From: Bacillota bacterium
GTDB lineage: Bacteria > Bacillota > Bacilli > ZCTH02-B2
Reading direction: 5' to 3'
Length of the DNA: 63,538 nucleotides
NCBI GenBank assembly: GCA_017577895.1
Contig: PKQY01000005.1
Location: forward strand, 1 to 63,538
The position numbers and the translations under genes are program-made. Shown in pieces: positions 25,921-34,369 of the stretch. The notes under the pieces were generated by a model that saw nothing but the letters and a program-made list of their open reading frames with translations, had not been told where the DNA came from and ran no database searches. How positions within the stretch are numbered: position 1 is the first letter of the stretch; every line of letters starts with the position of its first letter.

Positions 25921-27215
25921 CGGCCTCCCTCCCGGGATAGGGCCGCCAGCGTCATGAGCAGGCTTTCCGCCTCCTGCACGAGCTCCTCCCAATCGGCGGC
26001 CAGGTCGTCATCCAAATATTGGCGGGCCGTTGGGTGGTTCCACAGCACCGCCAGGGCCTGCCGCACCGTTTCCGGAATCTCATACCGCTGCCAGCGGCGA
26101 AGCCGCGCCACACCGTCTTGAAGGAGAGGGAAGGCGGCCAAGTCCACCGGCGGCACCGTCCGGTTGGCCACTTCTTCCACCCAGACCGACAGTCGCTCCG
26201 CTTCCCCGTCGTCTTGGCCGTCATCCCAACCGAGTTCTGCGTTGAACAGGCTGGCCAAGTCGTCCAACACCTCGGTCCTTTGCAGCCGGTATGCCAGCGG
26301 AGTCGTCCCGGCTAACACCAACCGTCCGATGGTCACCGTCTCCTGCATCTTTTCCTCCGCCGACAGACCTCGACCCGCTCGGAAAACCTCCCGGATGCGC
26401 TCCAGCATCTCTTCCTCGTCATCCACGCCGGTCAAATCCACCGTCCACGTTTGCCAGACGACGGGGCTGAACGCCACGAATTCCAGCTTGGTCACCGCTC
26501 CGTCGGTCACTTCCACCAAGTAACCGCCCTTCTCCCCCGGCTCCTTCATGTGCCGGCCTTGAAGGTTGCCGGGATAGACGACCCAAGGGGAACGGTGCAA
26601 CACGTGCCGTTGGTGGACGTGGCCCAAGGCCCAATAATCCATCCCCGCGGCCAACAATTCCCTCAGCCGGCTCGGCGCGTAATTTTCGTGACCGCCCATG
26701 CCGTCCACGTTGGTGTGAAACAACGCCACGGCAAAAGGTGCATCGGCATCCCGGCGGAACTGATGCACGACAGAATCGCGAAAAGCGGCCACCGGATAAC
26801 TGAACCCGTACAGCCGAGCCACTTCCTTTCCTTCTTTATAAAAAGGAACCGATTCTACCTGCCGGGAAGAAAACCAGTGGGCCGTCGGCGGCCATTGCAA
26901 CCGGGGATGCCGCCCGTCGTCGGGGTCGTGATTGCCCCGGATGAGGAACGTTCGGATGCCCGCCTCATGCAGCCGCCACAGCCCTTTCTGCAGCGTCAAC
27001 GCCCCCTCCAACCGGCCTTCTTGCAACTCGTACAGATCGCCGCACAAACAGACAAAATCGACGCGCTGGCGGCAACAGAAATCCACCAGGCGCCGAAAGG
27101 CTTCCACCGGCGCCTTGCGCACCCGCCGATACAGCGGGGCCGGCCAGTGGGACAACCCTTTAAAGGGACTGTCTAAATGCAAGTCGGCAGCGTGCAAAAA
27201 ACGAAAGCCGGTCAT
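25917..27215 (-). CDS. yhaO: DNA repair exonuclease (YhaO/SbcD-like)
   Basis: A 432-residue calcineurin-like phosphoesterase. The metal motifs are in order: LHAADLHLDSPF, CGDLYE, RGNHDPDDG, the His of LFHTNVDG, and LGHVHQRH. The C-terminal 200 residues form the accessory domain. It is translationally coupled on both sides by 4-base overlaps, with the Nudix gene upstream and yhaN downstream. B. subtilis YhaO is of similar length (about 408). Confidence 0.88.
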   Translation of the reverse strand: MTGFRFLHAADLHLDSPFKGLSHWPAPLYRRVRKAPVEAFRRLVDFCCRQRVDFVCLCGDLYELQEGRLEGALTLQKGLWRLHEAGIRTFLIRGNHDPDDGRHPRLQWPPTAHWFSSRQVESVPFYKEGKEVARLYGFSYPVAAFRDSVVHQFRRDADAPFAVALFHTNVDGMGGHENYAPSRLRELLAAGMDYWALGHVHQRHVLHRSPWVVYPGNLQGRHMKEPGEKGGYLVEVTDGAVTKLEFVAFSPVVWQTWTVDLTGVDDEEEMLERIREVFRAGRGLSAEEKMQETVTIGRLVLAGTTPLAYRLQRTEVLDDLASLFNAELGWDDGQDDGEAERLSVWVEEVANRTVPPVDLAAFPLLQDGVARLRRWQRYEIPETVRQALAVLWNHPTARQYLDDDLAADWEELVQEAESLLMTLAALSREGGR

Positions 27216-27907
27216 CTTTTCTGCGGTAACTCCTCTCCACCGTCTGTCGACAGCCAGTGCATCGCTTCGGGACGGGTCAATTCCAAAAAATGGCGCAGGA
27301 TGCGGGCCGTCAAGCCCCAGATCACTTTTCCTTCATAAAAATAAAAGTACTCGGGCAGCACATACGTGCGCCATTTGTACTGTCGTCCCCCCGGAATGAG
27401 ATGAAAGGGAAAGTCGTCGGTTGGCCGGGCTTGAAAGGGGACGTCAAACCGCTGCGGCTTCATGGCATACAATTGCCGCAACGGCACGACGAACACTTCC
27501 GCCACCTCATCGGGATTAGGCGAGACGGCTTCCAACGGAATACGGCCCACAAAGGGCGCGATCATCAACGGAAAGGCACCGACCAGCACATCCAGCGGCC
27601 CCAACAGTTGCACTTGGCTTCGGTCGAGTCCCAATTCCTCACACGTCTCCCGCACGGCCGCCGCCGCGTCGTCGGGGTCGGCGGCATCCACCCGGCCGCC
27701 GGGAAAACAAATTTCCCCCGGTTGACGCTTCAAATGATGCGCCCGGACTTCAAACAGCAATCCGGGCTCGTTGTTGTACTCGACCAACGGCAACAAGACC
27801 GAGGAGCGGACATACAAATGTTCGTCGAGAATTTGCCGCTGTCGTTCCGCCAACAACCGTTCCATCCGTTTCAACCATTGACCGTTCAACTCGTGGGACA
27901 AAGGCAC
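27212..27907 (-). CDS. Nudix hydrolase, CoA-pyrophosphatase type
   Basis: A 231-residue Nudix protein. The CoA-type motif LLFEVRAHHLKRQPGEICFP precedes the Nudix box (GGRVDAADPDD then RETCEELG), the pattern of NudL-type enzymes that split CoA into 4'-phosphopantetheine and 3',5'-ADP. It starts at GTG 27907 behind AAAGGA and is the first gene of a transcript continuing into yhaO and yhaN; the coupling with DNA repair genes has no clear reason. Confidence 0.85.
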   Translation of the reverse strand: MPLSHELNGQWLKRMERLLAERQRQILDEHLYVRSSVLLPLVEYNNEPGLLFEVRAHHLKRQPGEICFPGGRVDAADPDDAAAAVRETCEELGLDRSQVQLLGPLDVLVGAFPLMIAPFVGRIPLEAVSPNPDEVAEVFVVPLRQLYAMKPQRFDVPFQARPTDDFPFHLIPGGRQYKWRTYVLPEYFYFYEGKVIWGLTARILRHFLELTRPEAMHWLSTDGGEELPQKR

Positions 27908-28086
27908 TCATCCTTTGCGACCACAATTTTCAAGTCTATTGTTCATTATAAAAGATTCGTCGTCATGTTTTTGTCAAAAAAATTCTCTTTACATTTTGCA
28001 GAGCCGTGTTATAATACAGTTAACTGTTATCCAACAGGCTGTTTTCCGACTGGTTGTACCGATACAGCACTGGGGAGGTGAAGCCG

Positions 28087-28422
28087 ATGTCCGTGAACAT
28101 TCGGATCACTCCGGCGGCAGCGGCCTTTTATCGGGAAGAGCTGGAACTGACCACCCATCAAGCGTTACGGTTGTTTGTGCGCATCGGTGGGTTTGGCAGC
28201 GGCGGCTATTCCGTCGGTGTTCAGATCGACCGGCCCCACAAACGGGATTACCGGATTCAGGTCAACGGAGTGACGTTCCTCATCAGCCCGGACGATGCCT
28301 GGTACATGGAAGGATTGCAGATCGATTACGACCCGGTGCATGGCATTTGTTGCTCCAACGGGCAATGTCAAGACTTGCACCATCCGGAACCGGCAACCCC
28401 GGCCATCGCAATGGCCGTTTAA
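28087..28422 (+). CDS. HesB/YneR-family protein
   Basis: A 111-residue protein of the HesB-like fold related to A-type iron-sulfur carriers. The first conserved Cys of true IscA proteins is absent (GGFGSGGYSVGV instead of GGCSG), and the end has three Cys in GICCSNGQCQ. This fits the HesB/YneR subgroup of unknown role rather than a standard Fe-S carrier. ATG 28087 follows GGGAGGTG by 6 bases. A terminator follows. Confidence 0.85.
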   Translation: MSVNIRITPAAAAFYREELELTTHQALRLFVRIGGFGSGGYSVGVQIDRPHKRDYRIQVNGVTFLISPDDAWYMEGLQIDYDPVHGICCSNGQCQDLHHPEPATPAIAMAV

Positions 28423-28475
28423 TATCCATGACTTGCGCCCTTCGCAATGACAATTTTTTGAACCTTACCCCTTTG

Positions 28476-28500
28476 ACCCCTCTTAAGAGGGGTTTTTTCC
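28476..28500 (+). terminator. Terminator of the HesB-like gene
   Basis: ACCCCTCTTAAGAGGGGT is a perfect palindrome (6-base GC-rich stem, TTAA loop) followed by TTTTTT. Confidence 0.92.
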
Positions 28501-28521
28501 TTTTTTCGACAAAACGCGAAC

Positions 28522-28550
28522 TTGACACTTTCGTACACCAGTGTCATAAT
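28522..28550 (+). promoter_or_regulatory. Strong sigma-A promoter
   Basis: TTGACA (28522-28527), 17-base spacer, CATAAT (28545-28550). The predicted start near 28557 is immediately before the first arm of the long inverted repeat of the RNA candidate. TGACAC and GTGTCA arms (28523-28528 and 28541-28546) overlap the promoter and could be an operator. Confidence 0.75.
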
Positions 28551-28556
28551 TTTTGA

Positions 28557-28791
28557 TATAGGTTCTAGAAATACAGCATAATTCCTTCAATATGTAAATA
28601 TGTATCATAAAAGAGTCGGAAAAGAAGTTGCGTCTGATGTTGTTTCCGTCGGCGACACTGTCGGTAGTAGTACAGAGGCAGTTGGCTCTAGGAAAACGAC
28701 ATTAAGGTCAACTTCTTTTTCTTTACTCTTTTAATGTTTCTGACAATTTAGCACTCGCTACATGTGATTGCTGATATTTCTAGAACTTTTT
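28557..28791 (+). ncRNA. Candidate structured RNA (independent ncRNA or operon leader)
   Basis: About 235 bases between the strong promoter and the mannose operon fold into one rod. Outer stem: GTTCTAGAAATA-CAGCA (28562-28578) with TGCTG-A-TATTTCTAGAAC (28769-28786), 17 pairs and one bulge. A large bubble (30 and 36 bases) follows. Middle stems: AAAAGAG with CTCTTTT (28609-28615, 28726-28732) and GGAAAAGAAGTTG with CAACTTCTTTTTC (28618-28630, 28709-28721; one G-U). Inner stem: ATGTTGTTTCC with GGAAAACGACAT (one bulge, G-U). The closing arm ends in TTTTT (28787-28791). The shape (closing stem, central bubble, terminal stem) recalls 6S RNA; a leader controlling the downstream operon is the alternative. 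No coding potential seen. Confidence 0.55.
28748..28774. promoter_or_regulatory. CIRCE-like element (HrcA operator candidate)
   Basis: TTAGCACTC, exactly 9 bases, then GATTGCTGA. The left arm matches the CIRCE consensus perfectly and the right arm matches GAGTGCTAA at 7 of 9 positions. It lies 50 bases before the start codon of the mannose operon and overlaps the 3' side of the structured RNA region. HrcA control of this operon is inference. Confidence 0.5.
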
Positions 28792-28823
28792 CACAACGCC
28801 CATGATTTAAGGAGGGATCGTGC

Positions 28824-29897
28824 ATGAAGGCACTGTTGTTGGCAGGAGGTCTCGGTACTCGTCTCCGCCCGCTGACGGAAGATTTACCGAAACCGATGGC
28901 TCCTCTAGTGAACCGTCCGTGGTTGGAACATTTGCTCATGCATTTGAAACGAGAAGGTATTGAGCAATTTGTGTTTGCCGTCAAACATTATCCGGAAGTC
29001 ATTCAGCGCCATTTTGGCGACGGCAGTCGGTTCGGCGTTGAAATCCAATATGCGGTGGAAAAAGAGTTGCTCGGCACCGCCGGCGCCATTAAAAATGCCG
29101 AATCGTTGCTCAGTGACCAATTTATCGTCATCAATGCTGACGTCGTTCAAATGGCTCCCCTCCGGCCATTACTGGAATTCCATCGTTCACATCGAGGAGC
29201 CGTGACAATAGGCCTCACGCAGGTGGATGATCCTTCCGCATATGGGGTTGTCGAACAGACCGACACCGGCGAAATTACGCGCTTTGTCGAAAAGCCGCCT
29301 CGGCACGAAGCGCCTTCCAATCGGATCAACGCCGGTATTTACGTGATGGATAAAGAAGTGTTGAAATACATTCCCGCCAACCGGGAAGTGTCCATCGAAC
29401 GGGAAACGTTCCCGTTGCTCATCGAGCAAGGACTCGGCGTGTACGGCACCCTCATTGAAGGGTACTGGATGGACATGGGAACGACCGACCGGTACCGGCA
29501 AGCCCATTGGGACGTGCTGGACGGCCGGATGCCGCTCGACATCCCCGGCATGCTTCGGGATGACGGCATCTACATCGGAAAAAACGTCCAAATCGGTCGG
29601 GGCGTCACGTTCCAGCCGCCGGTTGTCATCGGCAATGACGTCATTTTGGAAGAGAACAGCCACATCGGACCGTACGTCGTCATCGGCGATCACAGCCGCA
29701 TTGGCAGCGGAACGAGTTGCACTCGCTCCATTATCTGGAATCACACCGTCATTGCACCCCGCTCCAACTTGGTCAACTGCATCCTCTGCGACCATTTGTT
29801 GACGAGCCCGGATCAAATGATGCACGGTGCCGTCATCAAAATGAAAATGCCGCGTCGGATTGCAAAAACGGTCAAAACGGCGGTGGGTAAGGCATGA
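28824..29897 (+). CDS. NDP-sugar pyrophosphorylase, probably mannose-1-phosphate guanylyltransferase
   Basis: A 357-residue nucleotidyltransferase with the signature LLLAGGLGTRLRPLT at the N-terminus and a C-terminal left-handed beta-helix (repeats from IYIGKNVQIGRGV to IGSGTSCTRS). It activates a sugar 1-phosphate; mannose is favoured because a phosphomannose isomerase and two glycosyltransferases are in the same operon. No phosphomannomutase is present in the window. ATG 28824 follows TAAGGAGG, and its stop overlaps the next ATG. Confidence 0.85.
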   Translation: MKALLLAGGLGTRLRPLTEDLPKPMAPLVNRPWLEHLLMHLKREGIEQFVFAVKHYPEVIQRHFGDGSRFGVEIQYAVEKELLGTAGAIKNAESLLSDQFIVINADVVQMAPLRPLLEFHRSHRGAVTIGLTQVDDPSAYGVVEQTDTGEITRFVEKPPRHEAPSNRINAGIYVMDKEVLKYIPANREVSIERETFPLLIEQGLGVYGTLIEGYWMDMGTTDRYRQAHWDVLDGRMPLDIPGMLRDDGIYIGKNVQIGRGVTFQPPVVIGNDVILEENSHIGPYVVIGDHSRIGSGTSCTRSIIWNHTVIAPRSNLVNCILCDHLLTSPDQMMHGAVIKMKMPRRIAKTVKTAVGKA

Positions 29898-31048
29898 AAT
29901 TGCTCTTTATCGGCACCTACCCCCCGACCCGTTGCGGCATCGCCACCTTTACGCATCATTTACGGCAAGGCATCCTGGACCATGGAGAACGGGACGAAGC
30001 CATGTTCCCGGTCGCGGCGATTTGGCCGGACGAACAATCCGGCACCGTAAACGCACATTATACGATTCGCAAACATCACCGGGAAGATTACTTGACGTTG
30101 GCAAAACAGATTAACGCCAGCGACGTGGATGTCATCAGTCTGCAGCACGAATTTGGCATCTTCGGCGGCGAAGCTGGAGAATATATCGTGTCGTTCTTAG
30201 AAGCGGTCAAAAAACCGGTGGTCACCACCTTCCACACCGTGTTCGAAGAACCGTACGCACCGTACAAACACGTTCAAGCCGAAATTATCGGCTTGAGCCG
30301 CCGGATCGTCGTCATGAACCGGTTGGCCATCGATTATTTGACCCGACACTTTTCAATTTCTCCGGAGAAAATTGCGTATATCCCCCACGGTGCACCTACA
30401 CCTCCCTGCCGTCCACGTTCAGACATCCGTCGCATGTACGGCATGGAAGGCCGCAAGGTCATGCTCACCTTCGGTCTGTTAAGTCCGGGTAAAGGCATTG
30501 AAATGCTGTTGCAAATCTTGCCGGAAGTGGTCAAACAAGTGCCCGAGGTGCTCTACGTCATCGCCGGACAAACCCATCCGGAAGTGAAAAAGAAATCGGG
30601 CGAACAATACCGTCACCAATTGGAACACTGGGTACAATTGCATCATTTGGAAGATCACGTCCGATTCATCAATCGCTACTTATCGGAAGACGAATTGCGC
30701 GAACTGTTGACCGCCTGCGACTTGTACGTCACACCGTACCCCGGCATGCAACAAATCACCAGCGGCACGTTGGCCTACGCCGTCGGGTTGGGACGACCGG
30801 TCCTCACGACACCGTATGCCCATGCCCGGGACTTGTTGAAACCATTCCCCGAGTTGCTCATCCCGAACGACCAACCGGAACGATGGCGGGAACAACTGAT
30901 TCGCTTGTTCACGCACGAAAACGTCCTAGCCCAATATGAACAAGCCATCGGCGAAATTGGAAAAGAAATGTCTTGGGCAGCAGTAGGGGACAAGTTTTAT
31001 CAACTGTGTCAGGAAGTCGTCACGTCGGAGGTGATGAGCCGAACATGA
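29894..31048 (+). CDS. GT4-family glycosyltransferase
   Basis: A 384-residue GT-B glycosyltransferase. N-terminal IGTYPPTRCGIATFT is the donor/acceptor loop typical of GT4 enzymes; LTFGLLSPGKGIEMLL opens the nucleotide-binding half, and the usual EX7E region is in YPGMQQITSGTLAYAVGLGR. The likely donor is GDP-mannose from the preceding enzyme. It overlaps its neighbours by 4 bases on both sides (ATGA), so translation is coupled. Confidence 0.85.
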   Translation: MKLLFIGTYPPTRCGIATFTHHLRQGILDHGERDEAMFPVAAIWPDEQSGTVNAHYTIRKHHREDYLTLAKQINASDVDVISLQHEFGIFGGEAGEYIVSFLEAVKKPVVTTFHTVFEEPYAPYKHVQAEIIGLSRRIVVMNRLAIDYLTRHFSISPEKIAYIPHGAPTPPCRPRSDIRRMYGMEGRKVMLTFGLLSPGKGIEMLLQILPEVVKQVPEVLYVIAGQTHPEVKKKSGEQYRHQLEHWVQLHHLEDHVRFINRYLSEDELRELLTACDLYVTPYPGMQQITSGTLAYAVGLGRPVLTTPYAHARDLLKPFPELLIPNDQPERWREQLIRLFTHENVLAQYEQAIGEIGKEMSWAAVGDKFYQLCQEVVTSEVMSRT

Positions 31049-32178
31049 TCCAACAGGTCTCCTTCCGGCATCTCATGCGTTTGACCGACGATGTGGGCCT
31101 GTTGGAACACGCCCATTATTTGATTCCGCGCCGGGAAGAAGGATACACCACCGACGACAACGCCCGGGCCCTTTGGTGCGTGCTGTGGTGGCACGCGTTG
31201 TTGCCGCCGGGACCTTTGGCGGAACGGTTGCAGGATTTATCGGAGACATATTTGGCCTTTTTGCGCTGGAATCAGTTGCCTGATGGCACGTTTTACAACA
31301 ACATCGACTACACCCGGCAACGGGAACCGGAACAGCCGTCGGACGACTGTTTCGGACGCACGCTCTGGGCGTTGGTGATGGCGGCGAACCTTTCCCCTCA
31401 CAACCATCATCGGCAATTGGCCCAGGACATGATCCGGAAGGCGTTGCCACAAGTGGAACGCCTCCGTTATCCCCGGGGATGCGCCTACGCCCTGGCCGCC
31501 TGCGTGCAAATGGCCCGCGGAGCCGAATCGACCTTGAAAACAATGGCGGCCGACTTCATCCCTCCAATGGCCCGACGGCTGGCCAACATGTACGAACAGG
31601 CCGCCGATGAACGTTGGCGCTGGTTTGAACCGGCACTGACCTACAGCAACGGCCTGTTGCCGTGGGCCATGATCACAGCCGGTGACTTTTTGCAACACGA
31701 GCGATATCTCCAAATCGGAACAGAGGCCCTCGACTTTCTCCTGGAAAAAATGGTGCACCCGCAAGGATTCATCGAACCGGTCGGCAACCGCCAATGGTGC
31801 ACCAAAACCGTACGCAGTGTTTGGGATCAGCAGCCGGTGGACGTCTTCAAACTGGCCCTGGCGCTGAACGAGGCCCATCGGGTGACGGGCGAACCGAAAT
31901 ACGGACAGCTGCTCGTCCGTTGCCGGCAATGGTTTTACGGGGACAACCGGTTGCAAGCGATGATGTGTTTGCCGGAAGAAGGAGCCGGATTGGACGGGTT
32001 GAACGAAACCGGCCCCAATCCCAACGCCGGTGCCGAGTCTACCCTCGCCTATTTGATGACGGAACGGTTGTTTCTTGAATACATGGACCGGTCTTCAGGA
32101 GGGCATGCTTACCGTATTGAAGTCCGTGCCGACACCGTGCACATTCACTACCCGGCCAGTCCGTCGGAAAGTCAGTGA
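31045..32178 (+). CDS. (alpha/alpha)6-barrel-like protein linked to glycosyltransferases
   Basis: A 377-residue helical protein beginning at ATG 31045 behind GGAGGTGATG, overlapping the glycosyltransferase stop by 4 bases. Segments such as YTTDDNARALWCVLWW, QPSDDCFGRTLWAL, RWFEPALTYSNGLLPWAM and NETGPNPNAGAESTLAYL look like the repeated helical hairpins with acidic/aromatic residues of (alpha/alpha)6 glycosidase folds. I know this kind of protein as a frequent neighbour or fusion partner of GT4 enzymes; its activity is not established. It may trim, transfer or phosphorolyse the mannosyl product. Confidence 0.75.
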   Translation: MIQQVSFRHLMRLTDDVGLLEHAHYLIPRREEGYTTDDNARALWCVLWWHALLPPGPLAERLQDLSETYLAFLRWNQLPDGTFYNNIDYTRQREPEQPSDDCFGRTLWALVMAANLSPHNHHRQLAQDMIRKALPQVERLRYPRGCAYALAACVQMARGAESTLKTMAADFIPPMARRLANMYEQAADERWRWFEPALTYSNGLLPWAMITAGDFLQHERYLQIGTEALDFLLEKMVHPQGFIEPVGNRQWCTKTVRSVWDQQPVDVFKLALALNEAHRVTGEPKYGQLLVRCRQWFYGDNRLQAMMCLPEEGAGLDGLNETGPNPNAGAESTLAYLMTERLFLEYMDRSSGGHAYRIEVRADTVHIHYPASPSESQ

Positions 32179-32222
32179 CGGGCCGTTCGGCAGCGGAATT
32201 CAACAAGAAAGGTGGAATGCCC

Positions 32223-33185
32223 ATGCAACCATACCCTCTGTTGTTGCAACCGCAGTTTAAAGAACGCATCTGGGGCGGCACGTGGCTGCGGGAGACGTTC
32301 GGCTATCCGGTACAAGGCGAGGCCATTGGCGAATGTTGGGCCATTTCCGCCCATCCGCAAGGAACCAGCCATGTAGCCAACGGCCCCCTGCAAGGCCAAT
32401 CGCTGGCCGATGTCTGGCGCCGCTATCCCGAATGGTTTCACCAAACCGGGGAGGCCCCGTTTCCAATCCTGGTCAAATTGATCGATGCGGCCGACGATTT
32501 GTCGGTCCAAGTCCATCCGGACGATCATTGGGCCCGCATCCTGGAAGGAGAGCCGATGGGAAAAACGGAATGTTGGTATGTGGTCGACGCCGAACCGGGG
32601 GCGTCCATCGTGTACGGACACACGGCGCAAACGGCCGACGAACTGGCTGAAATGGTCCATCACGGCCAATGGGAAAAGCTCTTGAAACGGATTCCAGTCG
32701 CCAAGGGCGACTTTTTCTACGTCCCGGCCGGCACGATCCACGCCCTCGGCAAAGGGGTGCGGGTGCTGGAAGTGCAACAAAGCTCCGATACGACGTACCG
32801 CCTGTACGACTATGACCGGCGGGACAAAAACGGAAAGCCGCGGGAATTGCATTTGGAAAAAGCCCTTCAAGTCATCCGCGTCCCGTCGCCGGAACCGTCC
32901 CACCAACCGTTGCGCAAAAACGGTCCGGTTACGGCTTTTCCGACGGAGTCCTACTTCCAAGTGGAACGATGGAACGTGGACCGAGATATGTCGGTCGTCG
33001 CCCGCGGACCGTTTTACACCGTCAGCATTTTGGACGGCGAAGGCGAATTGCACGTCAACGGGTTGTCGTACCCGTTCCGCAAGGGCGATCATTGGCTCAT
33101 CCCCGGCGTGCTGGCCATCCAACGGTTTTACGGCACGTTCGAAGCCGTGGCCGCCTTTGTTCCGCAGGAAACGCCGACACTGTAA
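32223..33185 (+). CDS. manA: Mannose-6-phosphate isomerase, class I
   Basis: A 320-residue zinc enzyme converting fructose 6-phosphate to mannose 6-phosphate, the entry to GDP-mannose. Family motifs: FKERIWGGTWL, LSVQVHPDDHWA (zinc ligands), GKTECWYVVDAEPG, PAGTIHALGKGVRVLEVQQS. I chose ATG 32223, seven bases after AAAGGTGG. Length matches Bacillus ManA. Fourth gene of the mannose operon. Confidence 0.92.
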   Translation: MQPYPLLLQPQFKERIWGGTWLRETFGYPVQGEAIGECWAISAHPQGTSHVANGPLQGQSLADVWRRYPEWFHQTGEAPFPILVKLIDAADDLSVQVHPDDHWARILEGEPMGKTECWYVVDAEPGASIVYGHTAQTADELAEMVHHGQWEKLLKRIPVAKGDFFYVPAGTIHALGKGVRVLEVQQSSDTTYRLYDYDRRDKNGKPRELHLEKALQVIRVPSPEPSHQPLRKNGPVTAFPTESYFQVERWNVDRDMSVVARGPFYTVSILDGEGELHVNGLSYPFRKGDHWLIPGVLAIQRFYGTFEAVAAFVPQETPTL

Positions 33186-33266
33186 ACGGTCACGGTCAAC
33201 CACCGGCGTACATACCCACACAGAAATTTCGTCGCACATGCGCCGGTTCCACGGAGGTGAAAAACG

Positions 33267-34334
33267 TTGCGCATCGGCATTATGGCGCCCATCACGTGGC
33301 GGACACCGCCAAGAAAGTATGGCCCTTGGGAACAAGTCTGTGCCAACTTGGCCGACGGTCTCGTGGCGCGAGGCCATGACGTCTACTTGTTTGCCACCGG
33401 TGATTCCATCACCCGGGCAAAACTGCTGTCGGTCTGCCCGGAACCTCTGGGAGAACACCCCGAGTGGCCGGCCCGGCCATGGGAAATGATCCACATGGGG
33501 CATGCCCTGTCCATGGCCGATGAGTTGGAATTGGATGTGCTGCACAATCACATGAATTACTTGCCGCTTCCTTTTTTATCGCTTCTCCGCACGCCGGTCA
33601 TCACTACCTTGCACGGAGCGGCCCTGTTGGAAGCCGACTCCCGCATGGTGTACCGGCGTTATCCCAACCTGCCGTATATTTCCATCAGCTACGCCGAGCG
33701 GGAAGGCTGTCCGGAACTGAATTACATTGCCAATGTGTACAACGGCATCCGGCTGGAGCAGTTCGACTTCGTCGACAAAACGGGAACGTATTTGCTATTC
33801 ATCGGCCGCATCTGTCCCGACAAGGGCGCCGACTTGGCGGTAGAAGTTGCCCGCCGTTCCGGTTTGCCGCTCATCATCGCCGGCATTGTACCGGAGGGGA
33901 TGGAAACGTTCTTTGACAGCCGCATCCGCCCGTGGATCGACCAAAAACAAATTCAGTACGTCGGCGAGGTGGGACCGGAGGAACGCAACCGGCTGATGGG
34001 CGGAGCTTTGGCTCTGCTGCACCTGGTCCGCGCACCCGAGCCCTTTGGCCTCGTCATGGCCGAAGCCATGGCCTGCGGTACGCCCGTCATCGGCTTTGGC
34101 CGCGGCTCCGTCCCGGAAGTGGTGGAGGACGGAAAAACCGGTTTCGTCGTCTCGTCGGTGGAAGAAGCCGTCCGCGCCATCGACCGCCTGGCCGACATCC
34201 GGCGGGAAGACTGCCGGCGTCGAGTGGAGGAGCGGTTTACGCTGGAAACCATGGTCGCCGGCTATGAAGCGGCATTTGAGCAGTGGCTCGCCAAACAAAG
34301 GCAACGAAACCAAGCGGTGCCAGAAAACGTCTGA
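33267..34334 (+). CDS. GT4-family glycosyltransferase
   Basis: A 355-residue GT-B glycosyltransferase. PPRKYGPWEQVCANLADGL at the N-terminus, LFIGRICPDKGADLAVEVAR opening the second domain, and PEPFGLVMAEAMACGTPVIG containing the EX7E motif are diagnostic. It starts at TTG 33267 behind GGAGGTG. It is last in the mannose operon, so two different mannosyl (or glucosyl) linkages may be formed. Confidence 0.87.
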   Translation: MRIGIMAPITWRTPPRKYGPWEQVCANLADGLVARGHDVYLFATGDSITRAKLLSVCPEPLGEHPEWPARPWEMIHMGHALSMADELELDVLHNHMNYLPLPFLSLLRTPVITTLHGAALLEADSRMVYRRYPNLPYISISYAEREGCPELNYIANVYNGIRLEQFDFVDKTGTYLLFIGRICPDKGADLAVEVARRSGLPLIIAGIVPEGMETFFDSRIRPWIDQKQIQYVGEVGPEERNRLMGGALALLHLVRAPEPFGLVMAEAMACGTPVIGFGRGSVPEVVEDGKTGFVVSSVEEAVRAIDRLADIRREDCRRRVEERFTLETMVAGYEAAFEQWLAKQRQRNQAVPENV

Positions 34335-34369
34335 ATCAATGCAACCACAATTAAGAAAGGGTGAACACC

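Noticed and set aside
28660..28672. ops/JUMPstart-like GTCGGTAGTAG in the structured RNA
   Set aside because: Only a partial resemblance to GGCGGTAGCGT, and RfaH is not expected in this type of organism.
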